A stretch of DNA of 64,000 nt from Pseudomonas syringae (GCF_001698815.1 NZ_LGSI01000047.1:54532-118531); one strand, 5' to 3'; counted from the stretch's first letter, positions 29,668-40,749 are shown. A program made the numbers and translations. The notes: generated by a model not told the origin, from the sequence alone.

Positions 29668-30285
29668 CTACAACTTCGAAACATCAATCGCCTGCAACAG
29701 TTCAGGCGCGAACCCGGCAAAACTCAACAGCGCGGGCAATTGTGCGGCGAAACCCTGGTAACTGTGGTCGCCGCCGGCCTGAATGCGCAGGGCGCAAGCA
29801 CGATAAAACGTTTCGGCGCGGCGGTAATCCAGGGTTTCATCGCCGGTTTGCAGCCAGACCTGAAAACGCTGCGGGTCTTGAGGCGCCGGGACTTCCAGTT
29901 CGCTCAGGGCCACAACGTGATCGTGAGTCAATTCCCAGGTTTCGCCGGTGTAAAGATTCTGCTGAGTGCCGACAAATCCGTCGAATAACTGGTGCGGATT
30001 GACCGCCGGATTGATCAGCACCGCCTTCAATCCATGGCGCTGCGCCAGGTGAGTCGCATAGTAGCCGCCGAGCGAGCTGCCGACCAGCAGCGGCCGACCC
30101 AGCGTCTCAACTGCAGATTCGAGCTGGAGCATGGCTTGGCGCGGATGGTGATGCAGTTCCGGCACGTGCAATTGCTCGCTCAAGCCAAGTGACTGCATCA
30201 AGGCGATCAATTGGCTGGCTTTCTTCGACTGAGCCGAGCTGTTCAGGCCGTGGATGTACAACAGTGTGGGTTTTTCGCTGTTCAC
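29668..30285 (-). CDS. yqiA: YqiA-type esterase, alpha/beta hydrolase
   Basis: 205 aa from a GTG at 30285 (read MNSEKPTLLYIHGL) preceded by AAGAGGGGA. The nucleophile elbow GSSLGGYYA gives the catalytic Ser; the Asp lies in LQTGDETLDY and the His in GGDHSYQGF. This is the UPF0227/YqiA esterase family, active on short acyl esters. It is conserved between cpdA and parE in gammaproteobacteria. Physiological substrate unknown. Confidence 0.9.
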   Translation of the reverse strand: MNSEKPTLLYIHGLNSSAQSKKASQLIALMQSLGLSEQLHVPELHHHPRQAMLQLESAVETLGRPLLVGSSLGGYYATHLAQRHGLKAVLINPAVNPHQLFDGFVGTQQNLYTGETWELTHDHVVALSELEVPAPQDPQRFQVWLQTGDETLDYRRAETFYRACALRIQAGGDHSYQGFAAQLPALLSFAGFAPELLQAIDVSKL

Positions 30286-30380
30286 GTCGTCCCCTCTTGG
30301 AACACTGAGCCGTGCAAAGCCGCGCAGTTTACAGGGACTAGCGTCAGAAGACTCGTGCGCAGGTGTTTCCAGGTGAAATC

Positions 30381-31190
30381 TCAATAACCGTCGCCACCGT
30401 AATCCACCTCGAATTGCATGCCAACTACCCGGGAAACCCCGGTTTCAAGCCGCCCATCATCATGCAGACGCAACCAGCGGTAACCCGGCGCGGCGGTATC
30501 GACCTTGAAGTCCGCGCTGCCCGGCGCGAACTGGATGCAGGTCGATGGCGAGGCGAGCAAGCGAATATCACCGCGCAGCTGATCGTATTCCTGATGCACA
30601 TGGCCCCAGAGCACCGCTCGTACTTGCGGGAAACCCTCAAGCACCGCAAACAGCGCGTCTGGATTGCGCAAACCAATGGGGTCCATCCACGCACAACCGA
30701 TGGGCACCGGATTATGGTGCAGGCAAATCAGATGATGCCGCTCGGGCGCAGCGCGCAACGACTGCGCCAGCAACTGCAATTGGCTGTCCTGGAGAAAACC
30801 CGGCACCGAACCGGGCACCGACGAATCCAGCAACGTGATGCGCCAGTTGCCGATATCGATGATGGGGTCGAGCAAATCACTGTCTTGCGCCGCCTGCTGC
30901 ATTCCCAGGGATTCATCGTGATTGCCGGGAAACCAGCGTTTAACAGCGTCAATCTGCCCACTCAACTGCCGAAACGCTTCGTAGGACTCAACGCTGCCGT
31001 CTTGCGAGACATCACCACTGGCAACCACCAGATCAACCTGCGGCTGCTCGGCCAACACCTGCTCGATGACCTTTTGCAGACTGTCACGGGTTTTCATGCC
31101 CAGCAACGTGCCGTCCGCCGAGGCGAACAAATGGCTGTCGGACAACTGGACCATCAGCACCGAAGAACTGTTATCGGGTGGACGCGGCAA
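30381..31190 (-). CDS. cpdA: CpdA, 3',5'-cyclic AMP phosphodiesterase
   Basis: Class III metallophosphodiesterase that lowers cAMP. 269 aa. The two-metal motifs are all present: LSDSHLF (DxH), VASGDVSQDG, FPGNHDE, and LHHNP with WGHVHQE. The start is a TTG at 31190 (read MPRPPDNSSSVLMVQ), backed by AAGGAG 8 nt upstream; the next in-frame ATG would start just before the first metal motif. In P. aeruginosa cpdA limits Vfr-cAMP signalling; a similar role here is inferred. Confidence 0.94.
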   Translation of the reverse strand: MPRPPDNSSSVLMVQLSDSHLFASADGTLLGMKTRDSLQKVIEQVLAEQPQVDLVVASGDVSQDGSVESYEAFRQLSGQIDAVKRWFPGNHDESLGMQQAAQDSDLLDPIIDIGNWRITLLDSSVPGSVPGFLQDSQLQLLAQSLRAAPERHHLICLHHNPVPIGCAWMDPIGLRNPDALFAVLEGFPQVRAVLWGHVHQEYDQLRGDIRLLASPSTCIQFAPGSADFKVDTAAPGYRWLRLHDDGRLETGVSRVVGMQFEVDYGGDGY

Positions 31191-31288
31191 AGGCCGTCTC
31201 CTTGAGCGGATTCAGCGCGATTATGTGGCGATGATGAAGGCGGGTAAACCCGCAAGACGGGCCTGGCTCACAAATGTGTCGAGATCGA

Positions 31289-31741
31289 TCAGCGCACCGC
31301 TTCAAACTCATGACCGCACGCCAGGCAATGACTCAGCCATTCACCGAGGAACAGATTGAGCTGGGCCTTTTCGTCGGGCTGGTGCATGTCGGCGTTGGGG
31401 TACGGGTAGATGCCACGAAAGCGGCGCGCATGTTCGGCGCCGATGACTTCGGCCATGCGGGCGTCGTGATAGACCTGGACTTCCAGTTTGGGCACCGGCA
31501 GCCACGGCAGGCTGTGTTCCTGGCGCACCTGCAGCGTGGTGGTGTACGGGCAATCGAGCAGCACTTCAACCGCCAGCACGCCCAGCATCTGATCGCCCTG
31601 CGTCACGGCCACGCGTCGCGAGCGTTGCTCGTTACGCATGTCCGGCAGCAATCGCATCAAGCGCGCATAGTTGGCCTCGCAGGCCGCTTGCAGGCCCACC
31701 AGATCAACTCGATAGCGCTCGCGCACAAGATTCACGACCAT
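31289..31741 (-). CDS. DUF1249 family protein
   Basis: 150-aa soluble protein from the ATG at 31741, overlapping the last 10 bp of nudF. It matches the DUF1249 (YqiB-like) family: ERYRVDLVGLQAACEANYARL, LEVQVYHDARMAEVI, RFRGIYPYPNADMHQPDEK and a C-terminal pair of Cys in LSHCLACGHE. The gene order nudF-yqiB-cpdA-yqiA-parE is widely conserved, suggesting coexpression; function unknown. Confidence 0.88.
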   Translation of the reverse strand: MVVNLVRERYRVDLVGLQAACEANYARLMRLLPDMRNEQRSRRVAVTQGDQMLGVLAVEVLLDCPYTTTLQVRQEHSLPWLPVPKLEVQVYHDARMAEVIGAEHARRFRGIYPYPNADMHQPDEKAQLNLFLGEWLSHCLACGHEFEAVR

Positions 31742-32349
31742 AACCCCCTGACTTCTATGCGATTCAACGCCAACCATTGCAAGGCAATGATCGTCGAAGC
31801 GTTCTTGATAGTGCCGTCGCGTACGGCTTGCAGCGCATCGTCCAATGCCCAGACCGTCACGCGGATATCTTCACCTTCCTCCTCCAGTCCGTGCAATCCC
31901 CCGGCGCCCTCACTTTCGCAACGTCCCAGGTAAAGATGAACGAATTCATCGCTGCCGCCGGGCGAAGGAAAATATTTGGTGATGGGCCACAACGCACTGA
32001 ACACAAGTCCAGCTTCCTCTTCTGCTTCGCGGTGGGCAACCTCTTCCGGTTCCTCGGCCTTGTCGATCAGACCTGCCACCAATTCGATCAGCCACGGATT
32101 GCCGGTCTTCTCCGCGGCACCTACCCGGAACTGCTCGATCAAGACCACTTCGTCGCGTTTGGCGTCGTATGGCAGTACGCAAACAGCGTCGTGGCGCACG
32201 AAAAGCTCGCGACTGATCTGCTTGCTCATCCCGCCGGCGAACAGCTCATGGCGAAGGAACAGCTTGTCCAGTTTGTAGAATCCCTGGAAGCAGTTATCGC
32301 GCTGGGTAATTTCGTAAGCCGTCGGGGTTGATCGGGTCGATTCAGTCAT
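31732..32349 (-). CDS. nudF: ADP-ribose pyrophosphatase
   Basis: Nudix hydrolase that splits ADP-ribose to AMP and ribose-5-phosphate. 205 aa. The Nudix box GLIDKAEEPEEVAHREAEEEAG (shown in part; about 93-115) keeps G-x5-E-x7-REUXEEXGU exactly, and the downstream KYFPSPGGSDEFVHLYL is the ADP-ribose family signature. It starts the nudF-DUF1249-cpdA-yqiA-parE run. Confidence 0.95.
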   Translation of the reverse strand: MTESTRSTPTAYEITQRDNCFQGFYKLDKLFLRHELFAGGMSKQISRELFVRHDAVCVLPYDAKRDEVVLIEQFRVGAAEKTGNPWLIELVAGLIDKAEEPEEVAHREAEEEAGLVFSALWPITKYFPSPGGSDEFVHLYLGRCESEGAGGLHGLEEEGEDIRVTVWALDDALQAVRDGTIKNASTIIALQWLALNRIEVRGLWS

Positions 32350-32569
32350 ACAGTTCTCGCTTAAGGCAATCTTTGGCTTCGTGCCATCCTAGAGTCTGAT
32401 GCCGTTTCAACACAAGCCGCGTCGCAGCCCCCTCGAATATGCAGGGTAGACGGGCGATAGCGAAACGAACTCTAATCCGCCAAGCGGCGAACCGATGGCC
32501 CTGTTTGCAGTCCAAGCAGCCTGCATACGAACAACGTAACCGCCTTAATTGCCACCGCAAAGGATCAAC
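32350..32569. other. 220-bp divergent intergenic region, nudF and lipoprotein gene
   Basis: Non-coding space that must hold promoters for nudF (-) and the DUF3298 lipoprotein gene (+). I see no repeat, hairpin terminator or clear consensus promoter here. AAAGGATCA just before 32570 is the likely ribosome-binding site of the lipoprotein gene. Confidence 0.5.
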
Positions 32570-33316
32570 ATGTCGTTACTGAGGATCGCTTCACTGGCTT
32601 GCCTGGCCTTGATGCTGGGCGCTTGCCAGAGTCTGTTCCAACCTAACTACCGTGCCCCGCTGCAAGTCCAGCGCGACGCTTCCGAGCTGATCAAGCCGGG
32701 CTGCACCACGGCCGATTGTCCGCTGGTCAACATCGATACCGTACATTTCGCCGACGAGCCGAAACTCGATGCAATCGTGCAGAAAACCCTGCTGCAACTG
32801 ACGCGCACCGATTCAAGCGCACCCGTGGCGCCGACGCTCAAGGCGTATCAGGAGCAATACCTGCGCGAAACCGAAGGCCGCAATGCCAGCTATCTGCAGG
32901 CCAAGGTACGTGAGCAGCATGACGGTATCGTGGTGATCGAGCTCTCGAGTTATCTCGATGGTGGCGGCGCCCACGGCGAGCCGGGTCGCGCGTTCATCAA
33001 CTATTCGCGTCCACAACAACGCGTGTTGACCCTTGCCGACATGATCATCCCCGGCAAGGAAAGCGACTTCTGGCAGAAAGCCGAGCTGTCGCACCAGGGC
33101 TGGCTGGTCTCGACCAAAATGAACGAAGACCCTGAGTTCATCAAAACCTGGCCGTTCAAGAAGACGCCGAACATTGCCCTGACCTATGGCGCGATGATCC
33201 TCAAGTATCCGGTGACGACCATCGCGCCCTATTCCATGGGCCACATCGAGCTGAAGATTCCTTATCCGCAGCTCAATGGCATCCTCAAACCGGAACTGTT
33301 CCCCGGCCGCGGTTGA
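32570..33316 (+). CDS. DUF3298/RsiV-like lipoprotein
   Basis: 248 aa from the ATG at 32570. Signal peptide MSLLRIASLACLALMLGAC with lipobox LGAC. The mature domain (about 45-240) has the DUF4163-DUF3298 pattern shared with RsiV and PdaC: IVVIELSSYLDGGGAHGEPG, FINYSRPQQRVLTLADMI and the C-terminal PYSMGHIELKIPYPQL. RsiV binds lysozyme in Gram-positives, but ligand binding here is only a possibility. Its last 32 bp overlap the 3' end of the convergent cytX gene. Confidence 0.87.
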   Translation: MSLLRIASLACLALMLGACQSLFQPNYRAPLQVQRDASELIKPGCTTADCPLVNIDTVHFADEPKLDAIVQKTLLQLTRTDSSAPVAPTLKAYQEQYLRETEGRNASYLQAKVREQHDGIVVIELSSYLDGGGAHGEPGRAFINYSRPQQRVLTLADMIIPGKESDFWQKAELSHQGWLVSTKMNEDPEFIKTWPFKKTPNIALTYGAMILKYPVTTIAPYSMGHIELKIPYPQLNGILKPELFPGRG

Positions 33317-34574
33317 GGGTTTTCCCCAACAGCAATTGCAGCACGCCAGCGACGATGATCGCTGGCAGTGTTGCGCCGATGTCCGGATACAGATTGGCCA
33401 GCAAGTGATAGGTGCTGATCCCGCCCAGCCAGGCCAGAAGCGTCAGCCAGCGAAACCCGACTGTTGCGACCTGACTGCTGCGCCCCCGCAGAATAAAGTG
33501 ATCCACCAGCACCACGCCGAACAGCGGCGCGAACACCGAGCCGATCAGCAACAGGAAGTTCTGGTACTGCGCCAGCGGTGCGAAACAGGCGATCAGCGTG
33601 CAGATCACGCCAATGGCCAAGGCCAGGTGTTCAACTTTCAAGCGCACCAACATCCCGCTGGATACCGCCGCCGAGTGAATATCGGCAAAAGCGTTTTCCG
33701 ACTCGTCGAGCAGAATCAGCAACAGCGGAATCCCCAGGCCAGCCCCGGCCAACGCCAGCAGCAGCGCATTGACTTCACCACTTGGCGCGAACGCCAGGGT
33801 GTATGCAACGCCCAGGCTCATCAGCCAGAAGTTACCGATAAAGAAGCCCAGCGCCGTCCCGCCAAACACGTTTTTCGCGCGCTTGCCGAAGCGTGAATAG
33901 TCAGCAATCAGCGGCAGCCACGACAATGGCATGGCGATAGCGATATCAAAGCCGACCGCAAACGGCAGCGAACCATCCCCGGCTCGGGACCAGAGCGCGG
34001 ACAGATCAGCCTTGGTGACCAGGTTCCAGGTCAGCCACAGGCACGCCGCCAGCAATAGCCAGATGCCCCATTTGCGCAAGATCTGCCGCACAAACGTCAA
34101 CGGACCGCTGACCGCGAGCAACGTGGCCAGTGCGCCGAAAACCAGCGTCCACAACAGCGGGTTGGTCAGCAAAGCGCCTTCACCGAAAGCTCGTGCACCG
34201 AGCAGACTCGCTGCGTCGCGCATGACGATGATTTCAAACGAGCCCCAACCCACCAATTGCAGCAGGTTCAGGACTGCCGGCAACGACGCGCCTTTGCTGC
34301 CCAGGCTGAGCTTGAGTGCGGCCATGGACGACAAACCGGTGTCGCTGCCAATGACGCCAACCGCCGCGAGCAGCAAAACGCCGACCAGCGTGCCGAGGAA
34401 AATCGCCAGCAGCGAACCCGACATGCCCAACCCCGGCGCCAGCAAGGCCCCGGTTTGCAGAACCATCAGGCCAATGCCGAGGGAGAACCACAGGGAAAAC
34501 AAATCACGCCCACCGAAGACACGCTTGCCTTGGGGAACGGGGATATCGGGTGAATAGGTGCTGGGGGTGTTCAT
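33285..34574 (-). CDS. cytX: CytX, putative hydroxymethylpyrimidine transporter
   Basis: NCS1-family permease, 429 aa with about 12 membrane helices. Family residues include FSLWFSLGIGLMVLQTGALLAP, LLQLVGWGSFEIIVM and WLPLIADYSRFGKRAKNV. Its place directly after thiC and behind the same TPP riboswitch argues for import of the thiamine precursor HMP rather than cytosine; that is context-based, as the fold is shared with CodB. It starts 107 bp after thiC, with a perfect palindrome in the gap. Confidence 0.85.
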   Translation of the reverse strand: MNTPSTYSPDIPVPQGKRVFGGRDLFSLWFSLGIGLMVLQTGALLAPGLGMSGSLLAIFLGTLVGVLLLAAVGVIGSDTGLSSMAALKLSLGSKGASLPAVLNLLQLVGWGSFEIIVMRDAASLLGARAFGEGALLTNPLLWTLVFGALATLLAVSGPLTFVRQILRKWGIWLLLAACLWLTWNLVTKADLSALWSRAGDGSLPFAVGFDIAIAMPLSWLPLIADYSRFGKRAKNVFGGTALGFFIGNFWLMSLGVAYTLAFAPSGEVNALLLALAGAGLGIPLLLILLDESENAFADIHSAAVSSGMLVRLKVEHLALAIGVICTLIACFAPLAQYQNFLLLIGSVFAPLFGVVLVDHFILRGRSSQVATVGFRWLTLLAWLGGISTYHLLANLYPDIGATLPAIIVAGVLQLLLGKTLNRGRGTVPV

Positions 34575-34602
34575 GGGGTGATCTCAAAGAGATGCGGATA
34601 TC

Positions 34603-34658
34603 CCGTAGGACCGGCTTCAGCCGGGAGGGCGCCCTCCCGGCTGAAGCCGGTCCTACGG
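34603..34658. repeat. Perfect 56-bp REP palindrome in the thiC-cytX gap
   Basis: Two exact 28-bp inverted arms (CCGTAGGACCGGCTTCAGCC then GGGAGGGC) meet at 34630/34631 with no spacer. Transcribed, it forms a very stable hairpin between thiC and cytX and could uncouple their expression. Same REP family as at 22892, 38482-38550, 44222 and 45870. Confidence 0.92.
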
Positions 34659-34681
34659 TCGGGTAACGATGCCTCGAACAA

Positions 34682-36679
<1,998 letters not shown>

Positions 36680-36739
36680 TCATTTATGAACCAACGACCC
36701 CGGACGACACTCAAGAGGACTCGCCGGGAGACGAGAAAT

Positions 36740-36827
36740 CTTGTTCCCTACGCAGGCGCTAACCTGATCAGGTTCAACGGGATCCGGATTAACCGATCTC
36801 AGCCTCCAAACAAGGCACCCCGACAAG
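36740..36827 (-). promoter_or_regulatory. TPP riboswitch (thi box) in the thiC leader
   Basis: Read on the minus strand, the aptamer has all conserved blocks: GGGGTGCC, GGCTGAGATCGG, then TTGAACCTGATCAGGTTA and GCGTAGGGAACAAG, closed by a CTTGT/ACAAG P1 stem. It lies 170 nt before the thiC ATG. In proteobacteria such thiC leaders shut off expression when thiamine pyrophosphate is bound; whether by hiding the ribosome site or by early termination cannot be settled by eye. Confidence 0.95.
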
Positions 36828-36990
36828 AACGTCGCCAGTCTAGTCGGGACGCGCCCGGATTACCAAGCCCGTTTTCAAACGCTCGATAAATGGCTGATAT
36901 GCCGGATTGTTGCAAACGAGGCCAGCCTCTACACTCGCAGGCTGGTTTGACTTGCGAACCCGCAGAACAATTACCAACAGGGAATGCCTC

Positions 36991-38430
36991 ATGCTGCGTA
37001 AACTTTCATTGGCCATCGCCGTGTCGTGTACGTGCAATGCAGTGGCCTGGGCAGCGGACTTGCCTCTTCCGACCAAGACCGGACTGGTCAATGTTTATCA
37101 GGAAGCGGTCAACAACAACGCCGACCTGGCGGCTGCCCGCGCCGATTACGCCGCCCGCAAGGAGATCGTGCCGCAGGCGCGCGCAGGGTTGCTGCCCAAT
37201 CTGTCGGCCGGTGCCGATGTGAACAACACCCGCACCAGCATCAACCAGCCCAATATCACCGCGACCCGCAGCGGTACGGTGTATCAGGCGACGCTCAGCC
37301 AGCCGATCTTTCGCGCCGACCGCTGGTTCCAGTTGCAGGCCGCTGAAGCGGTCAACGAACAAGCCGCGCTGGAACTCTCGGCCACTGAACAGAACCTGAT
37401 CCTGCAAAGCGCCGAGGATTATTTCACCGTGCTGCGCGCCCAGGACAATCTGGCCTCGACCAAAGCCGAAGAGGCCGCGTTCAAACGTCAGCTGGATCAA
37501 GCCAATGAGCGCTTCGATGTCGGCCTGTCGGACAAGACCGACGTGCTGCAAGCCCAGGCCAGCTACGACACCGCGCGGGCCAACCGAATCATCGCCAGAC
37601 GTCAGGTGGACGATGCGTTCCAGGCCTTGGGAACGCTGACCAATCGCGAATACAACGCCATCGAAGGCATCGTTCATACGCTGCCGGTACTCGCGCCGAC
37701 GCCCAATGACGCCAAGGCCTGGGTCGACACGGCCGCGCAGCAGAACCTGAATCTGCTGGCCAGTAACTACGCCGTGAACGCAGCCGAAGAAACCCTGCGC
37801 CAGCGCAAGGCCGGGCACGCTCCGACGCTGGATGCGGTGGCGACCTACAAGCGTGGCGACAACGACGCATTGGGCTTCAGTAACCCGAACTACACCGGGC
37901 AGAACTACAGCGGCGACGTGGAACAACGCAGTATCGGCGTGCAGTTGAATATTCCGATCTACAGCGGCGGGCTGACCAGCTCACAGGTTCGCGAAGCCTA
38001 TTCACGCCTGAGCCAGAGCGAACAACGTCGCGAAGGCCTGCGTCGTCAGGTGGTGGAAAACACCCGTAACCTGCACCGCGCGGTGAACACCGACGTAGAG
38101 CAGGTCCAGGCGCGCAAGCAGTCGATCATCTCCAACCAGAGCGCGCTGGAAGCCACGGAAATCGGCTATCAGGTCGGCACGCGCAACATCGTCGATGTGC
38201 TGGACGCGCAACGCCAGCTGTACGCCTCGGTGCGCGACTACAACAACACCCGCTACGACTACATCCTGGATAACCTGCGCTTGAAACAGGCCGCAGGCAC
38301 CCTGAATCCTGGCGACCTGCAGGATTTGTCGCGTTACCTCAAACCGGATTACAACCCGGACAAGGACTTCCTGCCGCCGGACCTGGCAGCCGCTGCGCGG
38401 AAAAACTTTGAACGGCCTGCGCAACAATAA
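36991..38430 (+). CDS. tolC: TolC-family outer-membrane efflux protein
   Basis: 479 aa with signal peptide MLRKLSLAIAVSCTCNAVAWA. Two outer-membrane-factor repeats follow (about 40-235 and 250-450), each with the long coiled helices and short beta hairpins of the TolC channel-tunnel; SQPIFRADRW and IPIYSGGLTSSQVREA are the paired motifs. The AEDYFTVLRAQDNLAS and NLHRAVNTDVEQVQARKQ helices are typical. It forms the outer-membrane exit for type I secretion and RND or MFS pumps; the partner is not encoded nearby. Start at the ATG at 36991. Confidence 0.93.
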   Translation: MLRKLSLAIAVSCTCNAVAWAADLPLPTKTGLVNVYQEAVNNNADLAAARADYAARKEIVPQARAGLLPNLSAGADVNNTRTSINQPNITATRSGTVYQATLSQPIFRADRWFQLQAAEAVNEQAALELSATEQNLILQSAEDYFTVLRAQDNLASTKAEEAAFKRQLDQANERFDVGLSDKTDVLQAQASYDTARANRIIARRQVDDAFQALGTLTNREYNAIEGIVHTLPVLAPTPNDAKAWVDTAAQQNLNLLASNYAVNAAEETLRQRKAGHAPTLDAVATYKRGDNDALGFSNPNYTGQNYSGDVEQRSIGVQLNIPIYSGGLTSSQVREAYSRLSQSEQRREGLRRQVVENTRNLHRAVNTDVEQVQARKQSIISNQSALEATEIGYQVGTRNIVDVLDAQRQLYASVRDYNNTRYDYILDNLRLKQAAGTLNPGDLQDLSRYLKPDYNPDKDFLPPDLAAAARKNFERPAQQ

Positions 38431-38446
38431 ACGTTCGTTTGCGGTC

Positions 38447-38571
38447 CCCGTTGGAGCGAGGCTTGCCCGCGAATTGGCCGTAGGAGCGACCGTAGGAGCG
38501 ACTTTAGTCGCGAGAGCGTCAATTGCCCTCCCGGCTAAAGCCGGTCCTACAGCAAGCCTCGCTCCTACGGG
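38447..38571. repeat. Nested REP/REPIN mosaic after tolC
   Basis: Outer half-arms CCCGTTGGAGCGAGGCTTGC (38447-38466) and GCAAGCCTCGCTCCTACGGG (38552-38571) are one REP type. Inside lies a different unit: two direct partial copies of CGTAGGAGCGAC (from about 38479 and 38491), TTTAGTCGCGAGAGC and CTCCCGGCTAAAGCCGGTCCTAC (to 38550). This looks like one REP element inserted in another. It lies between convergent tolC and waaA. Confidence 0.8.
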
Positions 38572-38575
38572 ATGG

Positions 38576-39850
38576 TTATTTAACCAACCGCCCAATCCCG
38601 TCCAACAACCGCTGCAACGCCCCTTGATTGGCGCTCATCACCTGCAACCCGGCATCGGCCATGGTGCGCGCCTGTTGCGGCTGATCAAACAGGCGTTGCA
38701 CGGCGGCTGACAGGCTCGCGGCGTCGGCGACTTCGGCCAGCGCCCCGGCATTGCGCAACAGCGCAGCGATTTCCAGGAAGTTGAACAGGTGCGGCCCGCT
38801 CAACACCGGTTTGGCCAACGCCGCAGGCTCCAGCAGGTTATGACCACCATTGGGCACCAGACTGCCGCCGACAAATGCGATATCAGCCAAGGCATAGAGA
38901 AACAGCAGCTCGCCCATGGTATCGCCGAGCAACACCGACGTTTGCGCGCTGACCGGTTGCTGCGATGAACGCCGAACCGTTGTGAAGCCTTGCTGCACAC
39001 ACAGATCATGCACGCTGGCGAAACGCTCGGGATGGCGCGGCACCAGAATCAGCAGCGCGTCAGGATGGCTCGCCAACAATTGCCGATGGGCCGACAACAC
39101 GCTTTCATCTTCGCCCGCGTGGGTGCTGGCGGCGATCCAGACCGGACGTTGCGTGGCTTGCCATTGCTCCCGCAGGCCTGCGGCGTCTTTGAGTAACTGC
39201 GGGGCAATGCTCAAGTCGAACTTGATCGAACCGGTCACCGCCACGCATTCAGGACGCGCGCCCAGATCCCGAAAACGCTGGGCCTCGGCCTCGGTCTGCA
39301 CGGCGATCCAGCTCATTTGCGCCAGCATCGGTCGAGTCAGTTTGGCGAACTTTCCGTAACCTCGCGCTGAACGCTCTGACAAACGCGCGTTGGCCAATAC
39401 CACCGGAATGCCACGTTTGGCGCACTGATTGATGTGATTGGGCCACAGCTCGGTTTCCATGATGATGCCCAGCACCGGCCGCACATGATCGAGAAAGCGT
39501 CCAGCCGCCCAAGGCAAATCGTATGGCAGGTAACAATGCTGAATGCGCGGCTCGCCCGCGAACACTGCCTTGATTCGCTCTGATCCGGTGGGCGTCATGC
39601 AGGTCACGGTGATCGGCAACTGCGGGTAACGCGCCAGCAGCGCGCGAATCATCGGTGCCGCAGCGATGCTTTCACCCACTGAAACTGCATGCACCCAGAT
39701 TCCGCCCAACTGCATCGGCGGCAGGCCGAAGGCGAATCGTTCACCGATCCGCTGGCGGTAAGCCGGCGCCTTGCGCGCCCGCAGCCATAGTCGCAAGGCC
39801 ACCAGCGGCAGGCCGAGATGAAACAGCAGGGTATATAGAGTTCTATTCAT
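38576..39850 (-). CDS. waaA: WaaA, Kdo transferase
   Basis: Adds the Kdo residues to lipid IVA at the cytoplasmic face of the inner membrane. 424 aa from the ATG at 39850 (MNRTLYTLLFHLGLP). An N-terminal hydrophobic anchor is followed by the GT-B fold: IWVHAVSVGESIAAAPMI (acceptor side, catalytic Glu), ETELWPNHI, LANARLSERSARGY, and the donor side VPRHPERF, FVGGSLVPNGGHNLLEPAA. Much longer in-frame starts overlap the LysR gene and are rejected. Confidence 0.96.
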   Translation of the reverse strand: MNRTLYTLLFHLGLPLVALRLWLRARKAPAYRQRIGERFAFGLPPMQLGGIWVHAVSVGESIAAAPMIRALLARYPQLPITVTCMTPTGSERIKAVFAGEPRIQHCYLPYDLPWAAGRFLDHVRPVLGIIMETELWPNHINQCAKRGIPVVLANARLSERSARGYGKFAKLTRPMLAQMSWIAVQTEAEAQRFRDLGARPECVAVTGSIKFDLSIAPQLLKDAAGLREQWQATQRPVWIAASTHAGEDESVLSAHRQLLASHPDALLILVPRHPERFASVHDLCVQQGFTTVRRSSQQPVSAQTSVLLGDTMGELLFLYALADIAFVGGSLVPNGGHNLLEPAALAKPVLSGPHLFNFLEIAALLRNAGALAEVADAASLSAAVQRLFDQPQQARTMADAGLQVMSANQGALQRLLDGIGRLVK

Positions 39851-39864
39851 GGGCGCGGAGTTTA

Positions 39865-40749
39865 TCAGCCAATTGCCTGCAAATGCCGGGCAAAACTTTC
39901 TGCCAGGCATTGCGCGGCAGGGCCAAGGGGTTCGTCGCGACGCCAGACCATTTCCACCACCAAGGGCGGCGGCGTCCACTCGCTGAGCAGTTCGGTCATC
40001 TGGTTCTGATACGTCGGATATTGCACCACATGGCGCGGCAGCCAGGCCCAACCCAGCCCGCGCATGAGCAATTCCGCCATGACGTAAAAACTGTCAGCCC
40101 GCCAGACCTGCGCACTGAGCTGTTCGCCGCCGGGATAGCCGCTTTGCTGTGGCGCGATGAGCAATTGCCGATGGCGACCGAGCTGCTGGCGACTGACCCT
40201 GGCCTGATTCGCCAACGGATGACCTACGGCGCAGACCGTGACCATTTCCACGCTGCCCAAGCCGCGACGCTCGAGGGTTTCGGGCATTTGCTCATGATGA
40301 AACAGCAAACCCAGATCGGCCCGTCGTTCCAGCAGCTTGCGCGCGACGTCACCCTGAGCGGCGCTGGCCAGTTGCACTTCGACCACCGGGAAGCGTTCAG
40401 CCAATTCTTCGAGGCTGTCCAGCACCGGCTGATACGGCATCGCTTCGTCATGGGCTAAGCGCAATCGGGCTTCCTGGCCTCGGGCCAGGGCCAGCGCGCG
40501 ACCGTCAAGACGTTCGCATTGGCGCAGCAGCTCCCGAGCTTCTTCAAGCAGCGCGGTCCCGGCTTCGGTCAAGCGCGGCTGGCGACCGCTGCTGCGCTCG
40601 AACAGGCTGACGCCAAGATCGGACTCAAGCATGGCCACGGCGCTGCTGACCGCCGATTGCGCCCGGCGCATGTCCCGCGCCACGGCGGAAAACGAACGCT
40701 GCTCGGCCACGCTGACGAACAAACGGATCTGCTCAATATTCCATTGCAT
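39865..40749 (-). CDS. LysR-family transcriptional regulator
   Basis: 294 aa with an N-terminal winged helix-turn-helix (about 4-62, LFVSVAEQRSFSAVARDMRRAQSAVSSAVAMLE in pieces) and a periplasmic-binding-protein-like effector domain (about 90-294). It is divergent from emrE across 93 bp, the usual position for a LysR regulator acting on its neighbour, but effector and targets cannot be deduced. It starts 14 bp upstream of the waaA start codon in the same direction, so read-through into waaA is possible. Confidence 0.92.
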   Translation of the reverse strand: MQWNIEQIRLFVSVAEQRSFSAVARDMRRAQSAVSSAVAMLESDLGVSLFERSSGRQPRLTEAGTALLEEARELLRQCERLDGRALALARGQEARLRLAHDEAMPYQPVLDSLEELAERFPVVEVQLASAAQGDVARKLLERRADLGLLFHHEQMPETLERRGLGSVEMVTVCAVGHPLANQARVSRQQLGRHRQLLIAPQQSGYPGGEQLSAQVWRADSFYVMAELLMRGLGWAWLPRHVVQYPTYQNQMTELLSEWTPPPLVVEMVWRRDEPLGPAAQCLAESFARHLQAIG

